Shown: positions 52,385 to 64,000 of the stretch, piece by piece
Layout of the letters: each line of letters starts with the position of its first letter
Numbering within the stretch: the first letter of the stretch is position 1
Assembly: GCA_050084515.1 (NCBI GenBank)
Contig: CM114271.1
Span: 26,164,001-26,228,000 of the forward strand
Reading direction: 5' to 3'
Length of the DNA: 64,000 nucleotides
DNA from: Blasia pusilla
Lineage: Eukaryota; Marchantiophyta; Marchantiopsida; Blasiales
Program-made: the position numbers and the translations under genes
The notes under the pieces: generated by a model
Databases searched by the model: none
What the model saw: only the letters and a program-made list of their open reading frames with translations
What the model was told of the DNA's origin: nothing

Positions 52385-55300
52385 AGATACTCATCCTGCA
52401 CTAATGTGAAAAAAAAAGTATTTCTCTTACTAAACATGCTCCTCTTGATTTTGAAACCAAATCAATATTTTCATAAAGACGCTTATCTTACTGGATTCGG
52501 CTTGTGCTCTATAGACCTTGTTGGAACATCAATTGGGGTTTAAATTTCACCTTCCATTGGTTTGGACCAGGCAATCTTCCCACTCTTTTGTGCTTGGATG
52601 AAGATATCGTTAGTCCACACTAGAGCATATGCATCCAATTTGCAAATCACTGTAGCTATAGTATAGTCGTGCAAATCCCGAGACTCGAAAAATTGAGAAT
52701 TGGACTCGCAAATTGAGACAACGATACGATTAGAAAGTTTCGTTTGCTTACATTCGCATGTCGCTTGCAAGGAGTCATTAATGACTCGCAACATTTTTGC
52801 ACCTTTACGAGTGATTTTGAGTCTGTGTAGTTGCATATAAGTTGCAAAAAATGACCAATTTGTGATTTTTTCACTCAAAAAGTAGTGGTTCACCAAATTG
52901 CAAAGTTGTTGTTTTTTGCTCCTTTTTCACCCTATTCGGACTCATCTTTGGGTCTATAACACATTGCTCCTAGGGGGATTCAATGCCTACCAACTTTTTC
53001 TTAAGGATAGCTTTGATTTTTTTCTCTTCATTTCTCATAATTTACAATCAATAATTTAGGAAAAATTTATACCATTAAGCAAACATGCATATGCCACGAC
53101 GAGAAAAAATTAGTCAATAGAGATTAAGAAATAACTTAAGGTCCATTTAGTTCCCGAGTGACGCACACACAATGTTGCCTTCTCTATTTTGAAGATTTGG
53201 GGAGTTAAGAGTTTAAGAGGTCACTCCCTCTTAGATGTACGGATCCCTCCATTTAAGACTTCAATCCATTTTTTTATCATGTGTAGCACATACACATAGC
53301 ATAGTAACTTATAATAGTATGAACCTCACTCATCTTCATGTCCTTCATCATCCAAAATCATTTCCTATCCTAAAAAATGTCAAGACTTAGCTCTACCATT
53401 GCAAGAAACTAAAGGAGAGGAGTCTTAGAAAGTTAGGAGGGAAAGCGGAAATAGATCGGTTTAGAGGAAAAAGAGATAGTCATTGGTTTCAAGACTTGTA
53501 GAAAACTACTTGCAATTTTTGAGTCTCTAGCAAATCCAATGCAAGCCCCTATAGTTGTAGTTTCTAAGTTCTAGAAGCCGTAATTTGTGAGTTTTACTCA
53601 CAATCACATTTGCAAGTGAGTTCCAAGCTCAATGCAAGTCATTGCAAAAGCAATGGCATAAATGGAAGTCTTGTCTTGCAAAAAAAAAGACTCATAGAGT
53701 TGCAATAAAGTCGCACAAATTGGACTCACGAACTGGTAATTGCAATGGACTCACAAAGTAGCCACTCTTGACAAAAATGGACCCGCAATGGAGCTATGTC
53801 GACACCTCAATCCCTAGTAGTAATAAAACATGGATGGTGGAGGAATAAATTTCTATCAATATTACCTAAGGTTTCCACGTATCGATCAAAGGAGATACTA
53901 GTTTGAATTTCTTGTACAACCACCAAAAAATGTTTCCAATTTTCATCAATGTAGAAGTGGACAAATAAAACTCTGATGATGAAAATTGACATTAAATTTT
54001 CATCATCAGAGTGCACGTGGAATTAAAGCACTTACCAGCTCACTATGTCTCTTGCTTCACTTATCAAAATACTCTCAAATTTACCTCTACGTTTTGAATA
54101 TTTTCACTTGGACCAGAGTTGTAAATATCTCGATGCAAATATATGATCTATAAATGAATTGGAAATTTAACCACAATAGAGCTACAACTCTTCGAAAGCA
54201 TAGCAGAATAACAAATACCTTACAATTAAGTGTATCTCTTCTAAGAAATCAAAAATAAAATATAATTACTTATCCCCCCCCCCCTCCCCCCCAAAACTAT
54301 GATCCCCAAATAGATCGGGAGTTCTTCTCTTGATCTATCTTTGACATAGCATCGAAAATTGTATCATGTTCAGTCCCCTTCATTATGAAATCTCCTTGTC
54401 ACGCTACTCTATGCCTCCACCACCACTTCACTTTTACCTTCCATGACAAAGGGGGCACACTAGTTAGAACCATATAAATGAAAATATTCAAGAGAGGATC
54501 TCGTAGTTGTTAGAGTGGATATATGACATCATCAAAATAAAATAAAGAAACCCTAAAAATAATACGTGTTAGGATGATTTTATGAGTGGAATTATGACTC
54601 TTTATTTTCATTCTAAGCGTTGTAATATTCATCTGCAGATTTCCCAATAAATTTAGAGGGATAAGGTGAGAAGATAAAACTTCTATAGAAGAGGAAATAG
54701 AAATTGAATCTTTATGATATAGTAGAAAATGCTATGCACATTAATATTCACCCCATGATCTTTTTAGAATATATTAAATAGCTATTTTTCATATTCTCCA
54801 TATTTTTATTTTCAACTTATGCTTATTTCTATATCCTCAATATCATACTAAAAATTCTCCCAACAAGTTTCCAATGGTCTAATTTATCTTTTTCTTTCAT
54901 TATATGAATTTATATGTCCATATCTTTGTTTGTAACCTATCAATGAATGTATACTTTCATCTCTTGCTTGTATATACATTAAGTATATAATAAGAATAAT
55001 AATGTGAAATCTTAGCACATGTTGTATTCAATTTCCTTGCATGTTATGGATATATAGGCTCTCAAATTTGTCATATTATAATTATGAGCTCTAGAGAAAT
55101 ATTGGACAATATCCAGACATCAAAATTATTTCTTAAAACATCATAATTGGATTTCTTTCTAATGTTTTGAATCTAATGCCGAAGTTTCCTATTTGTTGTC
55201 TTTTTTTTTTTTAGTCTTATTAATCGGTCAATTTTCTATGTTCAATTTTTTGTCTATTATTTGTCCAAAAACATTTCATGGCCTTTCTTTATCATTACAA

Positions 55301-56145
55301 ACCTTCCTATTAAGAGGGAATCATCTTCTAATTTTGAATTATTCATTATAGGAATAATTCAAAATTAATAGATTATCAAAATTTCCAAGGGTTCTATGTG
55401 CACTTTATGCTCCAATGATTACATTGGTGCAACTTTAATTCCTATTTATAAGCACACAAAAAATTGCACTATTGAATGGGGTTTAAATTCTAAGAAATTG
55501 ACACTAAATATTCAAGAAAATCATTAAAAAAATAAAAACCAATATAAGTGCCTCTATAATTAAATCCTAAATCGAAGATTATTTTCCTTTTATTTAAATT
55601 TTGGAGATGCAACTACTTTTGAAACCTTACGCATATATTTATGTGATATCTTATATTAATAATCCACAAGGGAAAAATGTCAAATTTGGCATATGAAAAC
55701 CAAAACTAGAACTTTTACAAAGAATTTTTTAATGATTATGCATCCATACCCATATATATATATTGGTTATCATAAACATGTGTTGAGGATCCTTCTATAC
55801 TAAGAATCCTAACACATCTATATATATAAATGACTGGGCACTCTCACGCATCATATATGCACTATGAACTTATAAAAAGCTTATCTCCAATTTGTTAAAA
55901 CACCATTCATTCTTAATGTTGTTCATTACTCACATAATGTTATACATTGCAATAGCAGCAAGAGGTATGAGAAAAATGCAATAGAGTCTAAATGTATGAT
56001 TTGCGATTAAACCTAGCCCACTCTTTCTTAAGAAAATCCAAGCTTACTACATGAGCATAGTTACATTGTATCATGGATCCCAATAGGCTCTATTCTAAGG
56101 AAGATGAGCTCCAAATGAGGATATAAGGAATATCCCCCCCCCCAA
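52385..56145. other. Gene-free AT-rich stretch
   Basis: 52,560-53,800 is unusually rich in 'gactcgcaa', 'gactcacaa' and 'ttgcaa' motifs on both strands. A C-run interrupted by one T lies at 54,274-54,292. No gene or RNA is recognisable. Confidence 0.5.
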
Positions 56146-56398
56146 AAGGTTGCATATGTACAAAATATGTGTCTGCGAACATGTCCATGTGCATGGACCA
56201 ACGTTTGTCTCATAAAAGGACTTGTCCATGATGACCTTATTCTTTCTTATCCTCCTCATTTTCCTCCGTGATCCGCACTTTCTCATTTATTCCTTCTCCC
56301 ACCTCCACTCTCTTCCCCCTTATTGCCCCGCCCTTGCCTTGCCTTGCCTTGCCTTCCATCATGAACTATAAGTGTAGGCCCACATTTTGCAATCCATG
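56146..56398. mobile_element. TIR MITE, 'GGAAGGCAAGG' subfamily (copy F, reversed, one end lost)
   Basis: The left end 'aaggttgcatatgtacaaa' is the TIR. The interior in reverse orientation shares 'gcctacacttatagttca', 'ggaaggcaagg' and 'ggggcaataa' with copies D and E. (CTTGC)4 at about 56,330-56,356 is an expansion of the family's 'ggcaagg' motif. The right end stops at 'gcaatccatgtagg' without a TIR. Confidence 0.7.
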
Positions 56399-58715
56399 TA
56401 GGTCATCATGATATCCTAAAATGAGAATTATAGAGCACTTGTTGATCTCGATGTAATTTTAACTCTCTCTTTAAAATTTATGTCAAGATAGATGTCTAGG
56501 CTATATTCCATGGTTTTAAAAAATCTTCTTTTAGGAAAAAAAAAAAAAAATTTTTCATTATTGGATGCATTTAAAATTTTAGGCATGAAAAATAATTATA
56601 TAATAAATGTGATTTTATCCAAATCATAATATATTAAATCATCTATTCTTGTAAATCTGAGAATAATGTGCTCTACAATTTTATTTTCTCCAACTAAGTC
56701 TAGTATAATTCCACATATTTTGCTCTAACATAAAATTTTGAATTTTTAACAAGTTTAATATTGTCAATAGTGTTCCTATATATGGATTGAAACTAAGCTA
56801 ATAATATCAATCTCACAAAGTAAAAAATAAAATCAAACTCCTTTACATGTTGCATTAATTGCAGATTTATATTCAATCTCTATTTGTGAATGTTACTAGA
56901 TGATAATAAACCAATGCGTTATTTCTTTCAAACCCAACTTAGAAATGCATAATTTCACTTCAAGACTTAGAAGTATTTAATTTAAAACATCTTTCAAGAT
57001 ATTGATTTAAAATTCATTGTGATCTTGTCCAAAATTTTCTAATCAACATCCATAAACTTCTCTAATTATAAAAATTGAGAGGGATTATAAGAAATTCCTC
57101 ACTAGATACAAATAGATATTAACTCCTTGTATTTTATTATCCTTCTCATGTTATTCGAGCATAGTCTACCAATTGATGGAAGATACGTACAAGATGTGAC
57201 TTACCAAAACATCTTCATTTTTCATTATCTTATCCTTCTCCAATGTAGAAATTGGACAAATTTTTATTATTCCATACTTTAAGTAAATAGATTTTAAACA
57301 TTTATTTCATTGTTTTTGTAAAAACCATTTTTATCGCCATCTACGTATAACTTTACATAAAGGAAGTTTTTGAGTTTTCCCTAGTCCTTTGTATAAATAA
57401 CGATAGTTCTTCTTTGTTTAATTTTTTGAATCATATATTCATATCTCATAATAACAAGGAGATTACCAACATATAATGAATATTTCAAAATACAACTCAT
57501 TCTTCTCAAAAGTAGAGAGTAAAGAATGTGAATAAGAATATTTGGAACCAAACACTCACAAGAATTTTATGATCTAGCCATATAAAGATTATCATTATTC
57601 TAATTACATGAATTTTTTTAACATATACAAGCCATAAATTTTTTGAAGTAAATATATAAATAAAACATAGTTTTATGAAAAATATATTAAGAATTCTCAA
57701 AAATAGATGTCATTTGTACATAATATATCCTAAATTCCTAATAATTTATGGTTTATCTATCACATATATCCATAAAATGTGTGAAAGTGAGCTTAATAAG
57801 TATTAATAATAATATATAATTTTCCACACTATAAATTCATAATTTTTGCGCACCACATTCTTACAGGATATATATTCATATTTAACCTTAAACATTTTTA
57901 CATAAGTTACATAATCCAACATGATATGTATAGGGCTTTTATCACATGTATAGTTGTTTGGACATTCATATATCTACATGATAGTATGTGGAATTTTGGT
58001 ACAAAAATATGTACCAAAAATATGAAAATTCAGTTAAATTAAACTTAAGTAGGTTTTGCAAATATCTATGTAGTTCTATTATTTTTTATCCTTCCCAAAA
58101 ATTCATGCTATTTTTTACGTCCTTTAGAAAAAGACCCTATTTCCATAACTAGCAATCGAATTAAAATTTAGGATTGAGGGGAGTCAAGTATATCATTTCA
58201 AAAAATGCATATTCATTACAAAAACATCTATACTATAGAGTGTCTACGCAACTAAATAACAAAATTTTCAACAACATGGAGAGAATAGATTCTCCCACCA
58301 TGGACAACATATTATGAAGACTAGCCAATTAAGTAGATTAGGGAGAGTGAAGAAATTAATTATGTTTGGATTAGGGAAAGTGGGCAATTAAAGAAGGCTC
58401 TATGTGAGTTCCATTGCTCCACTATCTCCAAAATCTGAACTCCATCCCACTTATTCCTCATTCAAATTTTGGTTGATATGGGAGGAAGATTTCTGCAACT
58501 ATCGGTACATCTACATTCTTTTTTTAAATTCAGGACTCCGGGAGGGTGTCAAGCTTGAAACCATTCCCAAGTATGTCATGGTATGTTAAGCAATAGGACC
58601 AATTGTCAAATTTCTAATCTCTAAGCTAATACCACTCATGTGGGGGTGCATGTTGCCCACAAAATTTCCCAAAGAAACGATTCTTTGGGAAATACAACTC
58701 TTAACACACTTATTG
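56399..58715. other. Gene-free, strongly AT-rich stretch
   Basis: No coding or RNA gene. A Helitron-5'-like 'tctatactatagagtgtc' occurs near 58,228 without a partner end. Confidence 0.55.
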
Positions 58716-59775
58716 TCAATGGCATGTACTCATCCCTGCAACGCAATGCATCAAGGACAACATTATCTTTCTTGGACTTGTGGATGAATTTGCATATTCA
58801 TAGGCACTAAGGTAGCATGCCAATCGTAGTTGTTTCAACGAAATGCAATCATATATGTGTCTAAAAATACATGTCAATGAGTGATATATTGTTAGTGTAC
58901 ACTCGAATTTCATGAAGCCCCAAGTAATGGCACCACTTCCACAAAAAATGAACCACCTTATACAAATATTTCTAATGAGTTAGCCATGTATGCTTAATAT
59001 CCATAGGCTTTTTGCTTTCATACGTTGTGTGTCTCCCTTCTTACTTAAGCATTCCTACAATCACGTAGTCACTCGCATTTATATGCACCTTGAACAATTT
59101 GTCAAACTTCAATAGCTTCAACACATATTATTATGAGAAGATGTCTTTCATTCCATTACATATTGTATCGGCTTCTTGGATCCATGTGGTGTTGGCAAAC
59201 TTTGTGGTCCAATCCGTAAGAGATCTCACAAGCCTTCCTTACATAGGTCTAGTAGAATTCGACTCATCCAATGAACCTTCTCATCCTCGTCAGTGTGAAA
59301 GGATTTTTCCACTCATAAATAAATTTGACTCTTTCCATGTTACAATTTTTTCAGTCTGCACTAATCACGAGACCCTAAAACTTGATATTGGTCGAGCCGA
59401 ATTCACTCTTCTCCACATTGCAATATAGCTTGTTTCCCCTAAGTGTTGAAAAAATTGCCTCCAAGTGTGCAAGGTGCTTCTCTAGTGATTTTGAGTAAAT
59501 CAATATGTCTTCAATATAAATTATGTAACTACTATAAATCCAAAGGAATCGTATCTCGTCCTACACACGATCTTCTCTATATCAACCTCCACTATTCGAA
59601 TCTGGTAATAGTATGACTTCAAGTCAATCCTATTGAAGAAACTTGATAGTCTATCAAAGTGGTCATCCATCCTTAGAAAATAATAGTTATTCTTTACCGT
59701 TACTTTATCAAGTGCTTGATAGTCAAAATATAGGCTCAACTTCCCATCCTTCTTCTTTAAAAAGAGAACTGGCAT
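58716..59775 (-). pseudogene. Ty3/gypsy retrotransposon pol pseudogene (RT-RNase H)
   Basis: Read on the minus strand: PVLFLKKKDGKLSLYFDYQALDKVTVKN...FDRLSSFFNRIDLKSYYYQIRI (59,775-59,521) is the gypsy RT fingers-palm. About 27 codons carrying the usual MPFGLTNAP segment are then missing, and YIEDILIYSKSLEKHL follows (near 59,475-59,515) with Glu in place of the first Asp of YxDD. Then come LRFIG-like tether sequence near 59,290, the RNase H start VLKLLKFDKLFKVHINASDY (about 59,045-59,105) and WCHYLGLHEIRVYTNN near 58,900-58,940, all with stops and frame changes. Integrase and long terminal repeats are not seen. It is inactive. Confidence 0.88.
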
Positions 59776-60863
59776 TCCATAAGATAACTTACTAGTTTGA
59801 ATGTAGCAATTTTATGAGTGTTGGTCTCGAGTGAGATTTGTACATGTGTATATCCATTATTGGACATTGCTTATTGTAGATCTTGTGGCATACTTATCAC
59901 CTCTTGACTAGTGTGGTATTGATCCATCCCAATAATGCTCTCCAAACTAGCTTTGGGAGTACCGCACACTCACCTATTCACTGAAAAAAATGTATTCCAC
60001 CAAAGTCTCATATGCATTAAAAATCACACCTCCAACACCCTCATAAGCATCGATGCAAATTGGCTAAATATCAATATCCTCCAAGGTAAGACATCACCAC
60101 CTCATGGATTTTTTGGTAACAAATCGTATATAAGAGCTCTCCAATCAATCGCGTTGTGGGAGGAATAGAATTGGAATGGATTACTTGGAAGTTACGCTAA
60201 AAATGTCTAAGCAGAATCATGCTAAGTCCTCACGCACCCCTTGCTTGTTACCACCTCACACCTTCAATACCTCTCATACCTACACGCATACCTTTGACAC
60301 ATGTCCCGCCTTAAAGCCCCCACTATCTCCTTCTTCGGAAAATCCTTACAAACAGCCTCTGCAAAAAATTGGTTGAAATTTTTGCAATGTCTTGGATTTG
60401 TGAATTATCTTCAGATGCATATAAAGATATATCCGAGTGGCAAGCACGGCTATTGAAACTCCATTGGATTATTGGAAAAGTTGCGAGAAAAACCCATAAA
60501 ATTCCCATAAATGTAAACTAAACTCCATTAGATTATCTTCCTCTAGATTAGATAAGGGACATGAGATTTAGAGACCCATACATGTGAGCCACCATTAAAT
60601 GTGAGAAGTTACACCACATCCACAAGTGCCAAATTTGGTGGTTCATAAGTGTGCATCACCATCATATATGAGAAGAGACACTAGGTCCGTAGTTGCCAAA
60701 CCTTACTATGGAGTACATTTTCTAGATTCTACCTCCATATGGAGCATTTTTGGAAAAAAAATCACACACGTCGAAAAAGGAAAAATACCTCTTTTTAGTA
60801 CAAATATCTACGAAAAATTCCTCTCTTCTTTGGAGAATCTTCTACACAAATTTAAAAGACATT
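59776..60863. other. Gene-free stretch
   Basis: The first few hundred bases may be older gypsy sequence upstream of the RT, but no protease or gag motif is visible. Nothing else is supported. Confidence 0.45.
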
Positions 60864-61048
60864 AGGTTTGAACCACCAAACTCTTTATGTGGAAAAAATA
60901 AGGAGGCATAGGGTTTGAACCACGTTACTCTCTCTAAAGAAAAGTGAAGAGACCTCTCGTTTGAGGTATCAAACTACCTCTATAGAAAAATAATAGATAT
61001 TTGGTTCGAGCCACCATACTCTTCTATGAAGAATCTTTATCTAAATTC
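60864..61048. repeat. ~46-bp degenerate tandem repeat, four units
   Basis: Units start with 'ggtttgaacc', 'gggtttgaacc', 'tcgtttgaggt' and 'tggttcgagcc' at 60,865, 60,911, 60,957 and 61,002, with 45-46 bp spacing. Each continues 'acca(a/t)actct...tatg.aga'. The fourth unit's GGTTCGAGCC matches the Pol III B-box. Units are diverged. Confidence 0.7.
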
Positions 61049-62166
61049 TCCTCTACGGAGAATATGTGGGCATATAGAATCTATATGGAAAAAAATTTCC
61101 AAACTCTATTCACAACCACGAAAATACCATTAATCTTAAAATTTCATGTTTGTCCCACTAGTTGAATCATATCTTCATAATTTGGCTATATTGATTTTTA
61201 ACTTCACCAAACTCAGATTTTTAATTTCTAGTTGACAAAAAAAAAAAAAAATAGTTACAAATCAACAACACAGTTCTCTTGAATTGGCTGATCTTTGCCC
61301 AATGCCCACTTAATTAAATCGATAACTGATTCAATTTCTCACCAATTTATCTCACGGAAATCCATCCTTCAAATCTGATCTCCAATTTCTCTGCTCTTGA
61401 CCAATTCTATCAAAAAATTGAGAAGCCTCTCTTTAATTCTTCTCCAATTTTTTGCATTCTCATATAATTTCTTCAATTTTTAAATTCAATCTCGATTTCA
61501 TTAATTCTTCTGCCCCATGTCCTCCTCGTTAGTCAAGATCAAACCTCCAATCATAGAAGCACACACAAGCACATTCAAATGGGCACCTCGCAAGGGATTG
61601 ATATCAAATTCACTATTCAAAATCTCTCATTCATTATAAAATCACTGTAAAGGCTTTTGGCAAGAGTATTTTTATTAATATAAAAGGATGAGAATCATGG
61701 TCTCTCCCTCTACTAATCGGTAACTACCAACACTCAAACCTCATTAGATCTAATGAGAAATACATAAAAATCTATAAATGTATGGGCATCGCAAGAGCTT
61801 ATGTTGTATATATAATGAAACTAGGGTATTTCTGTATATAATCCTAGCCCACCCTCAACTCAAGTAAATCCAAGCATCACATAAGGCTACTACTCAAATG
61901 TGTATATGGATCTAAGCATAACATAAGAACAAGATCTCATTGACCCTCCCAAGGGATATCCCCCTCCTTGAGCACTCATGTGTGACATTCGCACACATAT
62001 CACCCCCTACTACCAAGTCACTAACAACTTGGAGTACAAAATGTACTCACTTCAAGTTTTTGCATGGAAACAAACTTGTTAATCCATGGGACAGACAAAT
62101 CCGCAGATATGCCAAATTGACTTCCGGCCCACTTTTTTGTGATATCCACGTCGCACACGCGAGAAT
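61049..62166. other. Gene-free AT-rich stretch
   Basis: It includes a poly(A) run near 61,238-61,252. No supported gene. Confidence 0.55.
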
Positions 62167-62424
62167 CAAGGTTGTACGAAAATGGACAAGTCTGGACATG
62201 TCCCACGGACATGCTGCTCGATGACCCGTGGCCCGCATCCGAGCAACCTCTTGAAGCCCGTAGAGCCCATAGCGGGCACCTGGGCTGGTCGAGCCCGCAT
62301 TGGTTTTGTGCCCGCTATGGGCTTGGCGAGTTCTAGGGGCGAGCCGCACGTACCCGAGCCTGCACAGCCATGTCCGTCCTTGGACATGTCCTCACACACG
62401 GACTATGTCCGTGTGCGACCTTGG
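62167..62424. mobile_element. GC-rich TIR element, palindromic subfamily (copy G)
   Basis: Complete copy, 258 bp. The left end CAAGGTTGTACGAAAATGGAC and right end 'ggactatgtccgtgtgcgacc' plus TTGG form inverted termini. The interior has 'agcccgtagagcccatagcgggc'-type inverted motifs and 'ggacatgtcc' palindromes near both ends. No coding capacity. Confidence 0.75.
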
Positions 62425-63289
62425 AAGGAATAGGTGCGAGCTTGGATTAAGGGTGAAGGGCAAGGATCAAATGGGTGTGGAAGCTGAGGGCCTACGCTTG
62501 GTCTACATTGAGCCCACCTAGCTTGTTGCGGCTCAACACGAGCCAATGCGGGCTAAGCGTGGGCCCATAGCCCACACACCCGCTTGGCCTCGGGCTGGCC
62601 AATGTACATGTGGGTCCATTGCGGGCTCAACGCAGGCCAAGAAGGCTCGATGCAAAAAAAGAAAACATATATGAGAAAGGTGTGGGCTTGGTATAGGACG
62701 TGGGTTGGATGTAGGCTAGATAACAAGTCGCAAGAACTAGCAGCGGGTCGTTGGGCTAGGATGTGAGTTTTTCGAGCTTGGATCTACATTGTAGGCGGCG
62801 AGAACTTGGGCCAACACGGACATGTCCATCATAGGGATAGACAACCCAAGTGGTGTCATGCAAACCCAAGGCACAATGTAATACCACATGACACTTCTAA
62901 ATTAAACGGGCACCCACTAAAGGTCTCTCTACCACCTCATACAAAGGGAAGTGTGGGTGACCTAAACACATATACCACCACATGAGAGTAGGTCACATAT
63001 AACCTCCCAAGATAGGAACACAACATAATCCCTCCAAGAAATTTTGGACAGATCTGGGAACATACCATCCCACACCCGTTGTCACATCGTAGCCCACATC
63101 TCAATCACAACCATCCTCCACTTCCCTACATCCAGCCCATAATCCTTTCCCGCGCCCTATTTGCATCTAGCACATGCAAGCTAGACGTAGGCCAGCGTAG
63201 TCTACATCCTACCCGCATGGGCCCAAAAAAACTTTAAAATTTTAATTTTTTTTCAAAAAAAAATCCCTCTTGCGCCAGGCTTTCACCTT
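62425..63289. other. GC-richer repeat-like stretch between TIR copies
   Basis: It has further 'gcgggctcaacgcaggcc' and 'gcgggctaagcgtgggccc' motifs up to about 62,830, so it is probably diverged palindromic-subfamily material. No gene. Confidence 0.45.
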
Positions 63290-63466
63290 GCCCGGAACCC
63301 CTCTTGCATGAGCTGGATGCGGGCCATAATTGTAAGAGGGATATGGACGAAGGAGGATGTGGTGCAAGATCGGGTGTGGGCAAGGCGGTTAGGTCCACGT
63401 GGACAAGTTCGTCCCTAAGACAAAAAAGTCCGGGGACGCAGACTTTGTCTATGTGTAATCCTACTA
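63290..63466. mobile_element. GC-rich TIR element, right end (copy H)
   Basis: The right terminus 'gcagactttgtctatgtgtaatcc' is the inverse of the left end of copy B ('gcacgcgaacaaagtcc'). 'gtggacaagttcgtcc' precedes it. The left end is undefined and set near the start of the GC-rich run. Confidence 0.5.
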
Positions 63467-64000
63467 ATATTACAATTATATATAAGGAATATTAGATGCA
63501 AGGCCTATGAGTAAAGAGAAATTGATAACCATGGTCTTGTTACTTCTATAGAAAACCACATCTTTTTCTTTTAAAAATTTTAACTACAAAAATATAAGAT
63601 AACCGTTATTGTATATAGGTGAGGTCCTATATACTTAGAGAGTAACATGGTTTTTGGGGTTCTTCCCCTTTGCAATGACGATGCTCAATTGTATCTATCC
63701 ATAGTTTTTGGAGCTACCTATGACAAAGATGAAGAAGGGATGTGAGAAGTAACCTATCTTTGTGAGAAGGTTAGTTTATTTCCAAAATTCTATAAAGATT
63801 GACTCAATTGGTTATTGAAAGGGTACATGCAAATTAAATGTGATATTGCATATACTTATCTTTATCTTTTTCTATGGCATTTGACAACAAGCTAGTTGCA
63901 GATGGTTGGTTTCTTTTGTGATTTTTTAAAATAATATAACCAATAACCTCAAGAAAATAGAATGAGACATAGAAAATTTGAAAAGCATAGAAGAAAAAGG
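63467..64000. other. Gene-free AT-rich stretch to window end
   Basis: No coding, RNA or repeat structure recognised. Confidence 0.6.

Noticed and set aside
53138-53175. 'aaggtccatttagttcccgag' resembling the start of some hAT/PIF MITEs
   Set aside because: No inverted partner or target duplication could be found nearby.
60864-61048. CRISPR-like spaced repeats
   Set aside because: Units are diverged and contiguous, without unique spacers, and the DNA is plant nuclear.

Overview
This is nuclear DNA of a land plant. The evidence is one intact plant-type STP hexose/H+ symporter gene with three short introns, plus the usual plant transposon fossils: Ty1/copia, Ty3/gypsy, hAT with a DUF659-type transposase, very short non-autonomous Helitrons, and MITEs. 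Long CT/GA microsatellites, GC-richer gene islands in AT-rich repeat sequence and compact introns would fit a non-seed plant such as a bryophyte or lycophyte. The sequence alone does not prove that lineage. There is no sign of organellar or bacterial DNA.

Layout. Positions 1-10,270 are AT-rich and gene-poor. They hold Helitron-type remnants, a MITE with a 9-bp target duplication nested in a Helitron end (4,799-5,182), one copy of a GC-rich terminal-inverted-repeat (TIR) family (3,455-3,735) and a perfect (CT)77 tract (7,838-7,991). Positions 10,270-15,470 form a GC-richer island with the STP gene on the minus strand (11,984-14,582, four exons, 525 residues). The mini-Helitron at 15,468-15,608 abuts the island. 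At 17.7-18.3 kb a Pol III-promoter-like stretch lies beside a palindrome-rich copy of the TIR family.

Positions 18.97-25.2 kb are a decayed module. It has a protein-kinase-like pseudogene and a coiled-coil ORF on the plus strand, a ~180-bp tandem repeat, and a BED-finger/DUF659 hAT transposase pseudogene on the minus strand. Positions 26.3-27.0 kb hold another palindrome-rich repeat. Positions 30.3-34.5 kb hold a large minus-strand transposase-like pseudogene that I cannot assign to a superfamily. From 37 to 45 kb there are MITEs, at least three delimited mini-Helitrons (one head-to-tail pair) and a copia pol pseudogene.

Positions 45.2-52 kb are a second GC-richer island. It has an intact 343-codon minus-strand gene that looks like a divergent UPF0496/DUF677 (BYPASS-like) protein, and clustered microsatellites. 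Positions 52-64 kb are again AT-rich, with a gypsy pol pseudogene (58.7-59.8 kb), a ~46-bp tandem repeat and more TIR copies.

Only the STP gene and the 343-codon gene look intact. Nearly all the rest is mobile-element sequence at different stages of decay. The least familiar material is the palindrome-bearing TIR family (at least eight copies), the kinase plus coiled-coil module, and the unclassified transposase at 30-34.5 kb.
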